The notes under the pieces: generated by a model | What the model was told of the DNA's origin: nothing | Databases searched by the model: none | Seen by the model: only the letters and a program-made list of their open reading frames with translations | Source of the DNA: Hypoxylon rubiginosum | Lineage: Eukaryota; Ascomycota; Sordariomycetes; Xylariales; Hypoxylaceae | Direction of reading: 5' to 3' | Length of the DNA stretch: 64,000 nt | NCBI GenBank assembly: GCA_902806565.1 | Contig: CADCXA010000055.1 | Span: 1,364,001-1,428,000 of the forward strand | Shown here: positions 43,647 to 55,916 of the stretch, piece after piece | Position numbering within the stretch: the first letter of the stretch is position 1 | Layout of the letters: every line of letters starts with the position of its first letter | Program-made: the position numbers and the translations under genes

Positions 43647-45766
43647 ATGGCGGACGGCAGAGGTGGTTCTCGGCGCCAGGAGTCGTCTAATACCACTCGA
43701 TCATCTAAACTGCCACGCCTGGGCCCGGGTCTGGGACAAAGGCGTCATCAAGATCCGGTCTTGGGGGCTGATGCTAATGCTGACTCTCAACCAGGTTCTC
43801 GCGACAATAGCCAGTCGAGTAACCCGAGACACCCCACGCACGATATCAAGTTTACATCTCCTCCGAGGGAACACAAGGGGGCAGTTTCTGGTCCGCCGAG
43901 TATTGTATGATTTACTCTACACTCTACTCCTATGAACTACCTACCCACGAGAAGTTGCTAACCAACATCTCATTCCAGACTAGCCAGGACAGCAGCATTT
44001 CGCCTGGTCCTAGAACTCCAGGTCGTACGATTAGAGCCTCAGCTACCAAATCCCGCACCTCGCGCATAGCTGGCGACGACAATACTCCATCATCTCGCCC
44101 CTATAACTCTCCTCCGTCTCCCAGTGATTCGGTAATCGCAGCACGAGCTGCATTACATAGCCCCAATACCTCATCTTATATTCCTAGTCCTAAGCCATTG
44201 GGTTCCAAGAGTAGTAGTTCATCGCGCCAAATACTCAGGGGAAAAGACATTAAGGCGAAAGAGACTTCTAAAATGGAGAACACCCCCGAGGATGAGAAGT
44301 CCGCGATTGCGGGTTCTGATTTGAAGGAAAAGGCAGACAGTCAACCCCTCGCCGACTCGGAGAAATTTGTTCCAAATAGTGAGGATGAAGCGCAGCCCAA
44401 CGGATCTACGCCACCAAATGGCAACGGGGACGAGTCTACGAAGACGGACCATGCTGCTTCAGACTTCGACAAGAGTGTCGACTCTATAGAGAGAGCTTCC
44501 AAAACACCAGCCAATGGATTCAAGAGTACAACGAATGGGGAAAATACAGAAACCAATGGTCACAATTCTACCCCCGACGGCGATAGCTACGCCTCAGCTC
44601 TCAAGTCTGGCCTGAATGGTCAAAATAATAACTACGATTTATCTACCGAACGCAGTCCCAATTCGCACGATGATGATGATTCGTACCCCGAACTGGACGA
44701 CTTGACCGTGGATGAGATGCACCCACCGCCTAAGCCGAACGTAAACGGTGGGATCCGATGGGCTCCTTGGAATGTCCCCCTTACGCGCAGAATGCAGACG
44801 CTAGTCGTACTCATGCACTGCATGTGTATTGTTTTGACGGTCTCGGTGTTCTTCGCTCTCTGCGCCAACCCTTTCGCTTGGCCTCTACTGCTCATCTACC
44901 TCCTGCACGTACTGAGCTCCAAGGCTGCCACGGATGGCTCGCTGAGGTATAGATCCGAGTGGTTTCGCAAGAGCTACATGTGGCGCCTCTTCGCGGGCTA
45001 CTTCCCGGCCAGACTTCACAAGACCCACGATCTGCCCCCTACTCGGAAATATATCTTCGGCTATCACCCCCACGGTATCATTTCCCACGGCGCGTGGGCG
45101 GCCTTCGCTACTGAGGCCTTAGGTTTCGCCGACAAGTTTCCCGGCATCACGAACAGTCTACTTACCTTGGACTCGAACTTCCGTATCCCGCTGTATCGCG
45201 AGTACGTCCTAGCTGCCGGGGTGCGGTCGGTATCGAAAGAGTCCATCGTTAACATCCTGAGCAAAGGCGGACCTAACGGCGAAGGGATGGGCCGCGGCGT
45301 CACCATTGTGATCGGGGGCGCGCGCGAGTCTCTGGAAGCGCAGCCTGGCCAGATGCGCCTGATCCTGAAGGAGCGCAAGGGCTTTGTCAAGATCGCCGTC
45401 CGGACCGGCGCCGACCTGGTCCCCGTGCTCGCGTTCGGCGAGAACAACCTGTACGACCAGCTGCGGCCCAAGGAGCACCCGGTCGTGCACCGGCTGCAGA
45501 TGTTCGTCCTCAAGGTGTGGAAGTTCACGCTCCCGTTCCTGCACGGGCGCGGCATCTTCAACTACGACGTCGGCCTCATGCCGTACCGCCGCCCGCTCAA
45601 CGTCGTCGTCGGCGCCCCCATCAAGGTCACGCAGGCCGCCGCCGTCGACCAGGCCGAGATCAACCGGCTGCACGACCTGTACGTGGCCGAGCTGCAGAAG
45701 CTGTGGGATCGGTACAAGGACGAGTTCTACCCCGACAGGAAGGAGGACATGCAGATATTGGCATAG
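43647..45766 (+). CDS. dga1: Diacylglycerol O-acyltransferase 2
   Basis: Exons 43647-43904 and 43979-45766 (74-nt intron, branch TTGCTAACC, acceptor TTCCAG) encode 681 residues. The catalytic part starts near residue 350 with a hydrophobic hairpin (LVVLMHCMCIVLTVSVFFAL, then AWPLLLIYLLHVL). The hallmark YHPHG lies at about 448-452, followed by ITIVIGGARESL-type and GADLVPVLAFGENNLY blocks. DGAT2 makes triacylglycerol from diacylglycerol and acyl-CoA at the ER and lipid droplet. About 340 residues before the first membrane helix are Ser/Pro/Asn-rich and disordered, which is long for the family. A shorter form from an internal Met (for example SKMENTPEDE) is possible. Confidence 0.93.
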
Positions 45767-46849
45767 GGCTAGCATGGCGGGGGGCTTTTTTTTTGTGTGT
45801 GGGAGAGGGTATGGGTTTGGTCGGTAGTGTATTCTTGTATTACTCTCTCGCTCGTGGCATTGGATGGATGGATACACTCAGGCTTGGGGTAGCCGTTTGC
45901 TGTATAAGTACAAAAAATAATTACGTTGTTCTTCGACTCTGACGGAGTATAAATCGATACTACCCCCTACAAAGTGACACGGACAGACTGGTTTATGCTA
46001 ATGACTAGACTCTTCAGTCAGTAAGGAGCGGGATATAAATCGAGTCGTATAGCCCATCCGTAGACGCGTTGGGTTGGTCCTATCTGAATTAGATTGGCTG
46101 ACAACCAGGTATGTAGGTACCCAATGCTATGTAAACATTCAGATATTATGTACGAACTGTCATATAAACAGCCTAGCGTCTATAGCAGGGTGAATTATCA
46201 AAACATCTGGAGATTGCATGAATAAACAGAAATTAGGAGATCCTACTATCCTGTTTTTTCCCTTAACTATTTTAGCTCGACAAGCTGATAAGTAAATTGG
46301 TGTTGTTCATCATCATCATCATCATAACAATAACGTGTTCAGTCTTCATCATCCCATCCGTAATGTGTACGTGACCCAGAATTCATGAGGTCAAAGATCG
46401 GACGCCCTTATTCAGAACTCGACCCCGGATTTGCTCGGCGCCCCACTTGGGCGACCTTTCTCTCCCCTTGTCTCCTTCTCCAAAAAGCAACGCTGGATCC
46501 ACTACTTCTCTGTCCCGGCGGTGGACTTCAGACTCGCTAGAGAAACGGTGGAGGACCGAGCGAGCGACCTGATCCGCACTCGTGGTTCCCAGGGTACCCG
46601 CACAGGGAGGAGTTTCTAGAGATGAGAAGAGGGAATTTCTAGTGCAACCCAGGCTCAAAGTTTGGCGTGTTTCTTTTATAGCGATATCACTAACCCCTAT
46701 TCTCTACCTGGGGTTGGTGAGAGGTGCGATGAGCTGCATAAGTATTAACATTCGCTGGTCGTAGTAGTAGTAGCTGGAGTTGAATGCGCTTACCAAGATC
46801 GAAGGGGGTCTGCCAATAGAAATATGATACCTAACGAATGTTCGCCCTA
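45767..46849. other. Intergenic between convergent genes
   Basis: About 1.1 kb without a supported gene; the ends of DGAT2 and of the second HET gene face each other across it. Confidence 0.4.
46308..46325. repeat. (CAT)6 microsatellite
   Basis: Six perfect CAT units in intergenic DNA. Confidence 0.85.
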
Positions 46850-49081
46850 TTAGATGAGCACAACAGTCTTCTCCAGACAGTCTTTGAATAGACGAGTTCT
46901 CCATCTATAAGATGGTCGAGAGTAGAATGTTCCCACCCGATAGAACTTATCCGTACCGGGAGCAGGATGGATAATAAGACCATAGATACATCTGTCGTCT
47001 TCCAGGTCTTCCAGGTCTTCCAAGGAGACCTCAGGATGTAACATCGTTGTAAATGGACTCGGTTCGACAACCACGGCACTTCCTAGTAGTAGCATCGTTA
47101 ACTCTCCCCTGGACTCTGTATGTATAGGTATCTAAGCGCCAGGGTACCTGGCAGCGAGCAAATGGTGTCTTCGGATCTCCAATGTATGTATCATTGAAAA
47201 AAAATTGTTGGCATGTATGTCAGAAGGCAAGAGGCAGGTCTTTGTCACAATTTGCAACGACGCCTCCTTGATCTGGCCGAACCTGTCGGCACCCTTGTAT
47301 GTGATATCTGTCTCCATACTCCGATACTCTTCCCGATAGCCCCGGAACCATTGGCAGTAGCCACTGAATCTTGAGGACGTATAGCTGATGGAGTCCTGAC
47401 GACATGCCCAGCTCCATGAAGGTGCAACATATTTGGACACGTCGCTTAGCTCGTCTATAAGGACACCCAAAGTCTGGATGCTGTTCGCACTGCAAGGCCA
47501 GAATAAGCTTCTGTGGAGTTCGCGCTTCCAGAGACCAGCCACGTACTCATCCTTCAGTAAATACCCGAAGTACCGTGCAATGCTTGAAAGAGCTGGGAAT
47601 CGATCGTGCGGGTATGTCAGGGACCTTTTAGAATACGGTGTGACCACGGCCGCGAACCAACGCGTGTAACAGAACTCACCAACACTGCGTAGTGAATATA
47701 CACTAGAAGAATGCGGGCCGGGGATGGATTGGCCGCCTTGCGTGTGGAGTTTGTCTATGCCTAAGAAATGTATCCCGGCGTCACCAAATGCGAGAACTCG
47801 TGTTGACATAGCCAACTCTTGGAAAGTCCAGCCACGCGTGTTCCACTTGCCACTACACTGGATATCCTTATACAGTTCGGTGGAAACCCCTCCAATATTC
47901 ACGTTATTCCCCCGACGGCGTAAGTAATAGGACCCGCGAATTTCAGGTTTGACTTTAGATTGAAAGGGTATTTCTATTAGCGGCGATTTGCGATCAAGGA
48001 AGCTTTGAGTACACGAGTCCGACGACAACGCACATATGGTTAAATAGGCGTTCAAATATATTAGGCCCACTGATGCTGATTCTCTCTCCCAGTCAAGCGG
48101 GTCGTCTTGGATAATGCATAACGCATCTATCCATAGGTACGAGATTGAAAGAGAACGGCACGTTTTGATGGCGTCTTGTAGTACTGGTGTCATCTCGTGC
48201 TCCTCTATAGCAGACAACCTAGCTCGTAGCGATGATCTCTCAGTTTTAAGCTGCAATCGAGCTTCACTAGGAGGCCCCCAGCAATAAGTAAGGGCTGCGT
48301 ACTGGAACACTGGCTTGTCGTCTCTGTTTGGGTCACGGAACGTCTCTATAAGTCGAGGGGGTTCACAGTCGGTGAGGATTAGACGTCTGGGTGTAAATAT
48401 ACCGCTAGACGGCGCGTTTTCTGAGGGCGGATGGGGCGTTGACTTCAACTTATCTTGGATCCAAGAGATAGTGGTTGAAGTTAAGGCGTAACCGGGTTCG
48501 TTGGTGCTCAGACGGAGCCAATTTGAACATGGACTTGTTGAGTTACGATGAGAGCTCGATCATCAACCGATGCGCTGCGGAGCCTTCTTACCTGGAACTG
48601 ATTCGATCGAAAATCTGAGTGTCACGGAGCGAATCCGTTGCTCTATAAGTAATAAACCGTTGTTATCCTTGCTCCAGAAGAAAAGGATAATAAGAGTTCG
48701 GAGACCTCCAGTTGGGTCCTGAGGGGAACTCCCTTTTCCAAGCCAGAGATACATCATGTGAATGTTTACCTTGAATCCTTTGCTCACGTCAAGGGACTCA
48801 TTTCGCAGATAAGCTTCGATGTCTATGGAGGCTATTCGTTTGAGAAACTCGCAAAACTTACACCCGGCTAGGGCGGACCTGGAGAGAGATGGAAAACTAG
48901 GATATAAGTCGTCTTGAGTCGTATAATCAGACTCAAAGAATTGCATTTCACCCCCGTCGGCTAAGCCAAGGTACTCGTGGCCATCGTCACCCTGAACTGC
49001 ATGGCCTCCCATTTGAGAGTCGTCGAATGGGATGGCTTTGCATTTATCACAAAGTGTAGAAAGAGGAGAAGTAGAAGACAT
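46850..49081 (-). CDS. HET-domain protein, one exon junction unresolved
   Basis: Three exons fit: 49081-48592, about 48554-47148 and 47108-46850. Exon 1 starts MSSTSPLSTLCDKCKAIPFD, the common cysteine-pair opening of HET proteins. Exon 2 has the HET domain: QYAALTYCWG, then SYLWIDALCIIQDD, WERESASVGLIYLNA, and WNTRGWTFQELAMSTR. Exon 3 supplies a family-like C-terminus with LEDLEDLEDD and the IYGLIIHPAPG segment. The donor of exon 1 (CAG/GTAAGA) is in phase 1, yet every acceptor before exon 2 that avoids the TGA stops is in phase 2. So the gene either has an undetected junction or carries a one-base frameshift. The last intron would be only 39 nt. The gene may therefore be a recent pseudogene. 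Confidence 0.7.
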
Positions 49082-49730
49082 GACGAAGATGCTCTGCTAC
49101 TATAAGACAAGATAGTAGAAGCAATCTAGATCATATTTGATGATACTGGGAAGGGAAGGTTGGAGAGCGCAGCCTTGCCATGCTGTCTCTTACTTTGCAT
49201 TGCATAACAGTGCCTTGGTGTATATATTGTTAAAAGCATTGGAAGGAGTGACGTCCTAATTTCATATTGAGCTGTGCTGTTGAAGAGGAAGATCTAAAAG
49301 TATTGGTGGAGATGCGCTGTACCTTAGCGCACAGTAAGCGCAGTACAGACAGACAAATCCCACTTTTCATATCTGAGGCTGCTGTGCCAGTTGTGCATAA
49401 TTTCATAGTGAATTTCATAGTGGGTCCCAAGTTTAATGGCTGACTCCACGCCTTCTGTCAACATTCGTTCAAACCTTCGGCTTCCCTTGGAGATTCATTA
49501 TTCAAGTTCGCCAAGCCCTAGTCGTAAAAGGGGTTCCCATTGGTCCCATTCAGGTTTTATATGTTTGAACTTGGTCGGCACTAGGTAGAATTGGCTATCG
49601 AAACCTAGGCGTTGTTAGGGGGGAAGTCGAACATAACGCGTGGTTCTACTGGTTCTAGTCAATTTGCTTGTATCATTTGATTGTATCATTTGATTCCGAG
49701 TCTTGGTCACATAAACTAATCACACAAAAT
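49082..49730. promoter_or_regulatory. Divergent promoter region
   Basis: Between the HET gene (-) and the transporter gene (+). A direct repeat TTTCATAGTG occurs twice near 49402-49423. No gene. Confidence 0.35.
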
Positions 49731-51707
49731 ATGCCTACTCCTTTGTCCAACTATCAGCCGTCTAAACCATCTCAACCATCACCATCCCAACGACACCTGA
49801 TTACACCTTCTTCCTCGTCTAAGCCTACGACTCTGTCTGTTAATAGCGTCCTGGCGCATAGCTCTACGAATATCGACTTGTCTAATCCTTCGTCGGCATC
49901 GTCTGCGACCACCAGCTTCAAAGCAGACTGGTCCTCAGATGGTGCAATCCCTTCCTCTGCACACACTGCTGGTCGCCGTCCCGAAGACATCGAGATGGAT
50001 CCCATAGCTCCCACTGGTCACCGACGCCGCCGGAGCACGTTGACCGCCAATCCGAATGCCGCCCAACCTTCCAACTCGCGAACCTCGCGCCCGCGTGCCA
50101 CCAGCATTAAGAACTCGCCGGATCTAGAGGCCAAGATTTCCGAAGAGGGCCAGAGCCGAGACGCGTCGAGGTCGGAAGAGGCGGAGGAGGATAGCTTATC
50201 GGAAGAAGATTTGCACGATGATGAGGAGACGGGTCTGACAAAGAAGGACAAGCGGAGGAAACGGGCCAAGCGACGACGGAACACCAGACTAGACCAGAGG
50301 ATCGCACGGGACAAGATCACTGACGAGGAACGTAAAGAGGCAGACCAGAACGTGTTTAGGAAATTGGCCATCAACGCTGTCCTAATTGGGCTCTGGTACA
50401 TTTTTTCACTTTCTATCTCTTTGGTAAGTCATCCCTTTCACATTTCTCTCAATGTGAATTGAGATCCTTTACTAACGCGATTCTTCAACGTACAGTACAA
50501 CAAATGGATGTTCGATTCGGGCCAACTCAATTTTGCCTTTCCCCTATTCACGACCGCTACGCACATGCTCGTGCAGTTTACCCTTGCGAGCTTAGTACTA
50601 TACTTTATACCTTCCTTACGACCTAGTCACACGCAACATAGCTCAGACTTGGGCCGATCGAGACATGAGGTTGAGCCTGAACGCCCAATTATGACCAAGA
50701 TGTTTTATTTGACGAGGATAGGGCCGTGTGGTGCGGCAACAGGGCTGGATATCGGATTAGGGAACACATCCCTAAAATTCATCACCCTTACTTTTTACAG
50801 TAAGTGATATCCTACAGTATAAGATGAGAATGGAATGGCTAACACAATTATAGCCATGTGCAAATCCTCTTCCCTAGCCTTCGTGCTTCTTTTCGCATTC
50901 GTTTTCCGTCTTGAAACTCCAACGTGGAAGTTGGTAGCTATCATCGCAACCATGACGGGCGGTGTAGTGATGATGGTAGCAGGAGAGGTGGAATTCCAAC
51001 TGGGCGGATTCATCCTCGTTATATCTGCCGCGTTCTTCTCCGGCTTTCGATGGGGCCTTACACAGATCCTACTACTCCGAAATCCCGCCACCTCAAACCC
51101 GTTCTCTAGCATCTTCTTCCTCGCTCCGGCCATGTTCCTCACGTTGATTGTAATCGCGGTGCCGGTGGAAGGGGTCTTCGAGCTAATTGAAGGACTGAAG
51201 ATACTCAGCAACGAATGGGGTGCTTGGCGAACTCCCCTAATCCTTCTGTTCCCTGGTACAATCGCCTTCTTGATGACGGCTAGCGAATTCGCTCTGCTGC
51301 AGCGAAGTAGCGTCGTCACACTGTCCATTGCTGGCATCTTCAAAGAGGTTGTCACAATCTCGGCCGCGGCTTTAGTCTTCGACGAAAAACTCACGCCTAT
51401 CAACATATCAGGTCTCCTCGTGACAATTGCGGCCATCGGCGCATACAACTGGATCAAGCTGAGTAAGATGCGAAACGATGCGCAGATGGAGGCTCATAGT
51501 ATAAGCTATCAGCAAGCGCAGTCTAGCTCGTCGAGCGAGGTCGACCGTGGGAGCGATTCTGACGAGGAAGAGACGGGACTCCTCGCCCACGACGACGTGA
51601 GTGGCGTCGAGGATAACCTACTCACAGCCGAAGGCGATCTCATTCCGACGCCCAGACCATCGAGCTCGACGGAACCCCACCGAACAGAGCGTTCTCGAGA
51701 AGACTGA
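49731..51707 (+). CDS. Triose-phosphate-translocator-family (nucleotide-sugar type) transporter
   Basis: Exons 49731-50423, 50496-50799 and 50854-51707 encode 616 residues; phases 0 and 1 agree. The first about 215 residues are Ser/Pro-rich and then highly charged (TKKDKRRKRAKRRRNTRL), without membrane segments. The transporter core starts with AINAVLIGLWYIFSLSISLY and NKWMF across the first splice, the TPT-family opening, and continues with GAATGLDIGLGNTSLKFITL and LAFVLLFAFVFRLE, EVVTISAAALVFDEKLTPIN and GLLVTIAAIGAYNWIKL. The C-terminal tail is acidic. Relatives are Golgi/ER sugar-nucleotide carriers and the SLC35C2/Ymd8 group. The substrate is not predictable from sequence. Confidence 0.92.
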
Positions 51708-52559
51708 ATTGCCGGCTTTACTTTTCGTTTGTAAAGAATTTGTTAAAATAGCAGCGCGGAATATTTTCAAACCGCATTTGTATATCTACGGAACATAGCA
51801 TACACGGAAAAGGTCACCCGGTCAGGCTGTGAATAGAGAAATAGGGGACAAGTGGCACCGGTCTGTTAAGAAGCAGAAAGCCGAGACTGCATTGAAGGAA
51901 GAGGGACGCTGGCTAAATAGGCAAAGGCAAGATACGTCTGCCCGCCAAATAGGAGAAGTTGACACTCAACTACATAGTGAGAGGGAAGTCAATAGATACG
52001 TCCGGAGTGTAGAAGAAAAGGGGGTGGTCAAGCAAAGTGAAAAGGTGAGTGAAGAGCCATCCCATGGCAAGAATAGGAGCATGCAAACATGCAAGATACC
52101 CTAATCGCAGATCTGGAGAGGACAGATACATCTCGATAGATGGTTTGATACAAATACTCGATTGACTTTGTTGCATAGGCGTCCTGCCGAACGTTGAATT
52201 TGAATTGCTCACAGGGAATGTAAATAATTGTGACATGAATACGCAGTTGATTATAACCAATTGAAAGCCACACTGAAAGAGAACACAATACTACGGCATA
52301 TTGAATGTCTGAATAGTCTGTTCTCTATAGGATTAGGTTTTGGTGTATTAACAGGATTTGCTCTTCAATGCTTAGGTATGTAGGTATTTAGAGACGAGGC
52401 TAGAGACGAGCATTTCCATCCTTCCGCATGTCTCGCACCGCCTACCGCTCAATTGAGTCAAGCACAACTATAGGCTAAGGCGTATTAACCAGGTAGGTAG
52501 GCAAAGTAAAGGTGCATGCATGCATACCTAGTATATTCCTTCTCTCCTCCACCTCCACC
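51708..52559. other. Intergenic between convergent genes
   Basis: No supported gene; short open frames on both strands are unconvincing. TAGGTA-type motifs occur near 52370-52500. Confidence 0.4.
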
Positions 52560-53801
52560 TCAACCCAACAACTTCAGACCGCCCTTGGTCTTCTGGCCCG
52601 GCTTATGCACGCCGGCGCCCACCGGGCCGAGATGGGGTTCGAAGCCCTCTTGTTTGCCGCCACCACCACTTCCACTACCATTACCCCCACCGCCGCCGCT
52701 TCCGGAACCCCCGCGGTTCTTGTTCTTGTTGTTCCTGTGGTTATTTCGGTTCCACTTGCTGTTGTTCTTGTCCTTGTTGGCGGTGGGCTTGATCTCGGTG
52801 GTGCTCTTGCGGACGACGACCGGGTGGCTCTGGATGTACTTGCCGTTCATCTCCTTGGCCGCCTGGAAGAACTCGTCCGGGTCGCTGAAGGACACGAACC
52901 CGTACCCTTTCGACTTGGACGTCACCTTGTCGCGGATCACACGTGCCTTCTGCAGGGAGCGCCACTGCGCGAACGCCTTGTAGAGCGACTCGTCCGTCGT
53001 CTCGCCCGCCAGGTTGCCTACGAATAGTCGTAGGTGCGACGGGTCCCATTCTAAGAGCGTGTCGTCCGTCCACTTCTGCCCGCCGCCCGAGCGCACCACC
53101 GTCTTCTTCTTTTCCGTACCGTCTGCCGTCTGCGCTGCCGCCGCTGCTGCTGCCGCCGCAGCGTTCGTCGGCTCCGCGGCGTATGTCGTCGCACCGCCGT
53201 TAGGACGAGCCGGGGCCGCCGCACCCGGCGTGCCTGTGCCTTCCCTGCTGGGGTCCTTCACGTACGCGCTCTGCCACTGCGCGATCTGCGCCGCCATGTC
53301 CGGGTCGTAGTCGTCGTTGCTCTTGGCCTGGCTGGGTGCCGGAAAGGGGTTGCGGATCTGAGGGGCCGCGGCGTACGACGACGTCGCGGCGGTAGCAGCA
53401 TTGGCCGTCTGAGGCGCGCCGTAATAGTTCGGTTGCTGGTAGCTAGATACCGCTCCTGCCTGCTGTTGTCCGGGGTACTGATACGGATTTGCTGCTGGGG
53501 CGGGTTGTTGGTAACCGCCGCCGTTGTTCACCGATCCCGGCCGCGCGTACGGCTGCTGCTGGTAGGAGGAGGACGGGGGCGCACCATAGTGGTGCGAGGC
53601 GGGAGCGCCGGCGTAGCTCGGGGCGCTGGAGTAGGCGGGAGGCGGCGTAGGCGCGGCGTAGGGGCGGGCGGTGATGGCGCCGGGGCTCGGGGTGTGGGTG
53701 GGGGGCGTGGACGAGAAGGCGGGTTTGAAGCCCGAGACGCGCGACGGCGGGGGCCGCGGTGGGAGGGACGAGTTCGAGCCTGGAGGAGGCGGATACGACA
53801 T
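52560..53801 (-). CDS. RBM42-like RRM RNA-binding protein
   Basis: A single exon of 413 residues from the ATG at 53801 (MSYPPPPGSNSSLPPRPPP). The first about 230 residues are Pro/Ala/Tyr/Gln-rich and disordered, with an alanine run near 215. One RRM lies near residues 255-333: HLRLFVGNLAGETTDESLYK (RNP-2) and KSKGYGFVSFSD (RNP-1). The C-terminus is Asn/Lys-rich, then a Gly/Ser tract, ending GQKTKGGLKLLG. This order (proline-rich, single RRM, glycine tract) fits the RBM42 group, linked to splicing. The RRM residues for RNA stacking are intact. Upstream in-frame codons lack an ATG. Confidence 0.88.
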   Translation of the reverse strand: MSYPPPPGSNSSLPPRPPPSRVSGFKPAFSSTPPTHTPSPGAITARPYAAPTPPPAYSSAPSYAGAPASHHYGAPPSSSYQQQPYARPGSVNNGGGYQQPAPAANPYQYPGQQQAGAVSSYQQPNYYGAPQTANAATAATSSYAAAPQIRNPFPAPSQAKSNDDYDPDMAAQIAQWQSAYVKDPSREGTGTPGAAAPARPNGGATTYAAEPTNAAAAAAAAAAQTADGTEKKKTVVRSGGGQKWTDDTLLEWDPSHLRLFVGNLAGETTDESLYKAFAQWRSLQKARVIRDKVTSKSKGYGFVSFSDPDEFFQAAKEMNGKYIQSHPVVVRKSTTEIKPTANKDKNNSKWNRNNHRNNKNKNRGGSGSGGGGGNGSGSGGGGKQEGFEPHLGPVGAGVHKPGQKTKGGLKLLG

Positions 53802-55295
53802 GATGAATTTTGCTGTGCGCCCGAAAAGAGAGGTGGTGGTTTGTGTTTTCGGGTTCAACACGTACCTGATCCCTTTATTCCTCGAGATTCTGATCTAATT
53901 GCTCTCAATGCCCAACAGCGTATGTACCTAGGTAGCTTCAATGGTAGATACGAATATGCGATGTGAAGCAGCGTTGTCGAGTTGAGTCGGTATCGCTGGT
54001 GACGTCGATGGATTTGGAGGTGGTTGAATTCTTTCGGTGCATCTAAAAGATTCGATGCGTGCAGCCACATAGAATCTTGAAGTCTTGGGTAATTGTGGAG
54101 ATCTTGTAGCTACGTAGTCACGTGAATTATAGTTAAGATGTGCAGGATGTGCAGGATGTGGCTTGCTAGGCTTCCAAGTCAATTTCAATTGTGGCACCCT
54201 AGTAGAAAAATTGATAAAGTCGTATTATACGTGGGGGCGCATAGCTGCCGACCTGCCGACCTGCGGCTTTCGACAACCCGGTCAGCAGCCGGTGGGCATC
54301 CAGACATCAGGGATTCCACTTTCCACTTCACTTCCCTACTGTAGAAGTCCCAACGGTTTCGTATAATACTACACCTACAGGGCTGACTTCTTTACAGATA
54401 GGTATGATTGTACATCCGTAGGATCCCGTCGTCGATACGTCGATGGCAGAGGCGCGTATAAAGGATCCTCCCTTACCTTATCTCCCGAATTTTCGATCAG
54501 ATGCTCGGCTTTGCCAAGATCTCAACCCACATGCATGCCTCCTATAGTTCGCTAAAAGCTCATAGTATTGGTGGCCCGGGAAGCCGCTTAAAGGGCCGAT
54601 GATTGGCCCTAGGCTTTTAATCTATCGCCCGGTTCTCGCCATGAGACATTTTGTTGTAGCCTCGCAGAGACGAAGTTTGGACGTTGCGTCAATACCCGGA
54701 ATCCGGTCAGTACCAGTACGTCGACGTCAAATACGAACTGTTCGATATCCATTGTTCCGCCGCCGCCAACGCCGCAGCCAAAAGTTCGGTCGTGAAGGTT
54801 GGGCAGGGCTTACAAGGTCCGCCGTTTAACGGAGCACCTCGAAACGCTCGTGGTAGGATAGTTGGGCAGGGTATTATTTACCATGTAATAGTACGGTATT
54901 TCTCGCATGTTTGGGTCTATATTTATTATGGAGCGGAATATATATGACTGAAGGCTCAGGCTCGGGCTCAGGCCGTGTGTTGGCTCGCCTTTGTCCTGCC
55001 TGAAGGGTAGCCCCCCCATGGTTGCAAGTGACTAGGGTGTTATCGTCTTCCGGTGCCTCCGTGTCAAGGAGTTACTGTGTGATGTCCCATAAGTCATCGG
55101 GCCATAATCTCTCCCGGGATGTTCAGCAATTGCTAATCGTAAGAAACAAACATTTGTCCCATGGAAAATGGCTAGGTTAGTTGTATCCTCCTCTCCTACC
55201 TCGGGGAGATCGGAGATTGTCGTCCAGTAGGCGCAGAGGCAAACCCGAACGACCTCGTTCAGCCCGGAGAAATCAGGCTGATAAATTGGCTGTAC

Positions 55296-55715
55296 ATGGG
55301 ATCAACAAGCATATACGACCTAGCTCGAGTAGAACGTAGCAATTCGACTCAATGTGGACCCGAACATATTACAAAACATCATGGCCTCCTGGGCCTTCTA
55401 GGTGGATTCCTACGAAACGCCATTGACGCGGAACGGGGGGGCAACCTGAATCAACCAAGACCACAAGTGAGGCGTCAGCTCTTGTTAGAGAAGGACGAAA
55501 ATCGCACTATTTTTTTTAAATGGTGTGTTTGTAATGACTATAGTGTAATGAGTATAGTGACTGGCCCCATCCATAATGACCTTGACGGACTTAATTATTA
55601 TTGGGTTGAGGCGAATTGGGCAGATGGAAACTGGCAAACTGGAAAACTTGAAGAAGCGGATAATGAAAGAATGAGCCTGAGTAAGCCCCGTGGTTCCCGG
55701 CGATTCTTTGATTGA
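55296..55715 (+). CDS. Possible small unrecognised gene
   Basis: An ATG-started frame of 139 codons (MGSTSIYDLARVERSNSTQC). The second half has a Trp/Tyr/Asn-rich segment (NYYWVEANWADGNW). No family is recognised, no intron is needed and no promoter is evident. Codon use is not biased like neighbouring real genes, so chance is likely. Confidence 0.2.
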   Translation: MGSTSIYDLARVERSNSTQCGPEHITKHHGLLGLLGGFLRNAIDAERGGNLNQPRPQVRRQLLLEKDENRTIFFKWCVCNDYSVMSIVTGPIHNDLDGLNYYWVEANWADGNWQTGKLEEADNERMSLSKPRGSRRFFD

Positions 55716-55916
55716 TGGGATGCACGAGCTTTTCCCGTCATATTCAACTAGTAGTAACACTTGAGTCTGGTTGGCTAAGAAGGCGGGAGGTGGGAGGTGG
55801 GAAGAAGAAGAACTGGATACCCAGGACTGGATGAGCTGGATGACTGGATAACCTGGATAACCTGGTAGGCCTTGGTTGCTATTGCTAGGTTGTTACATAC
55901 GAATATAATAACAAAT

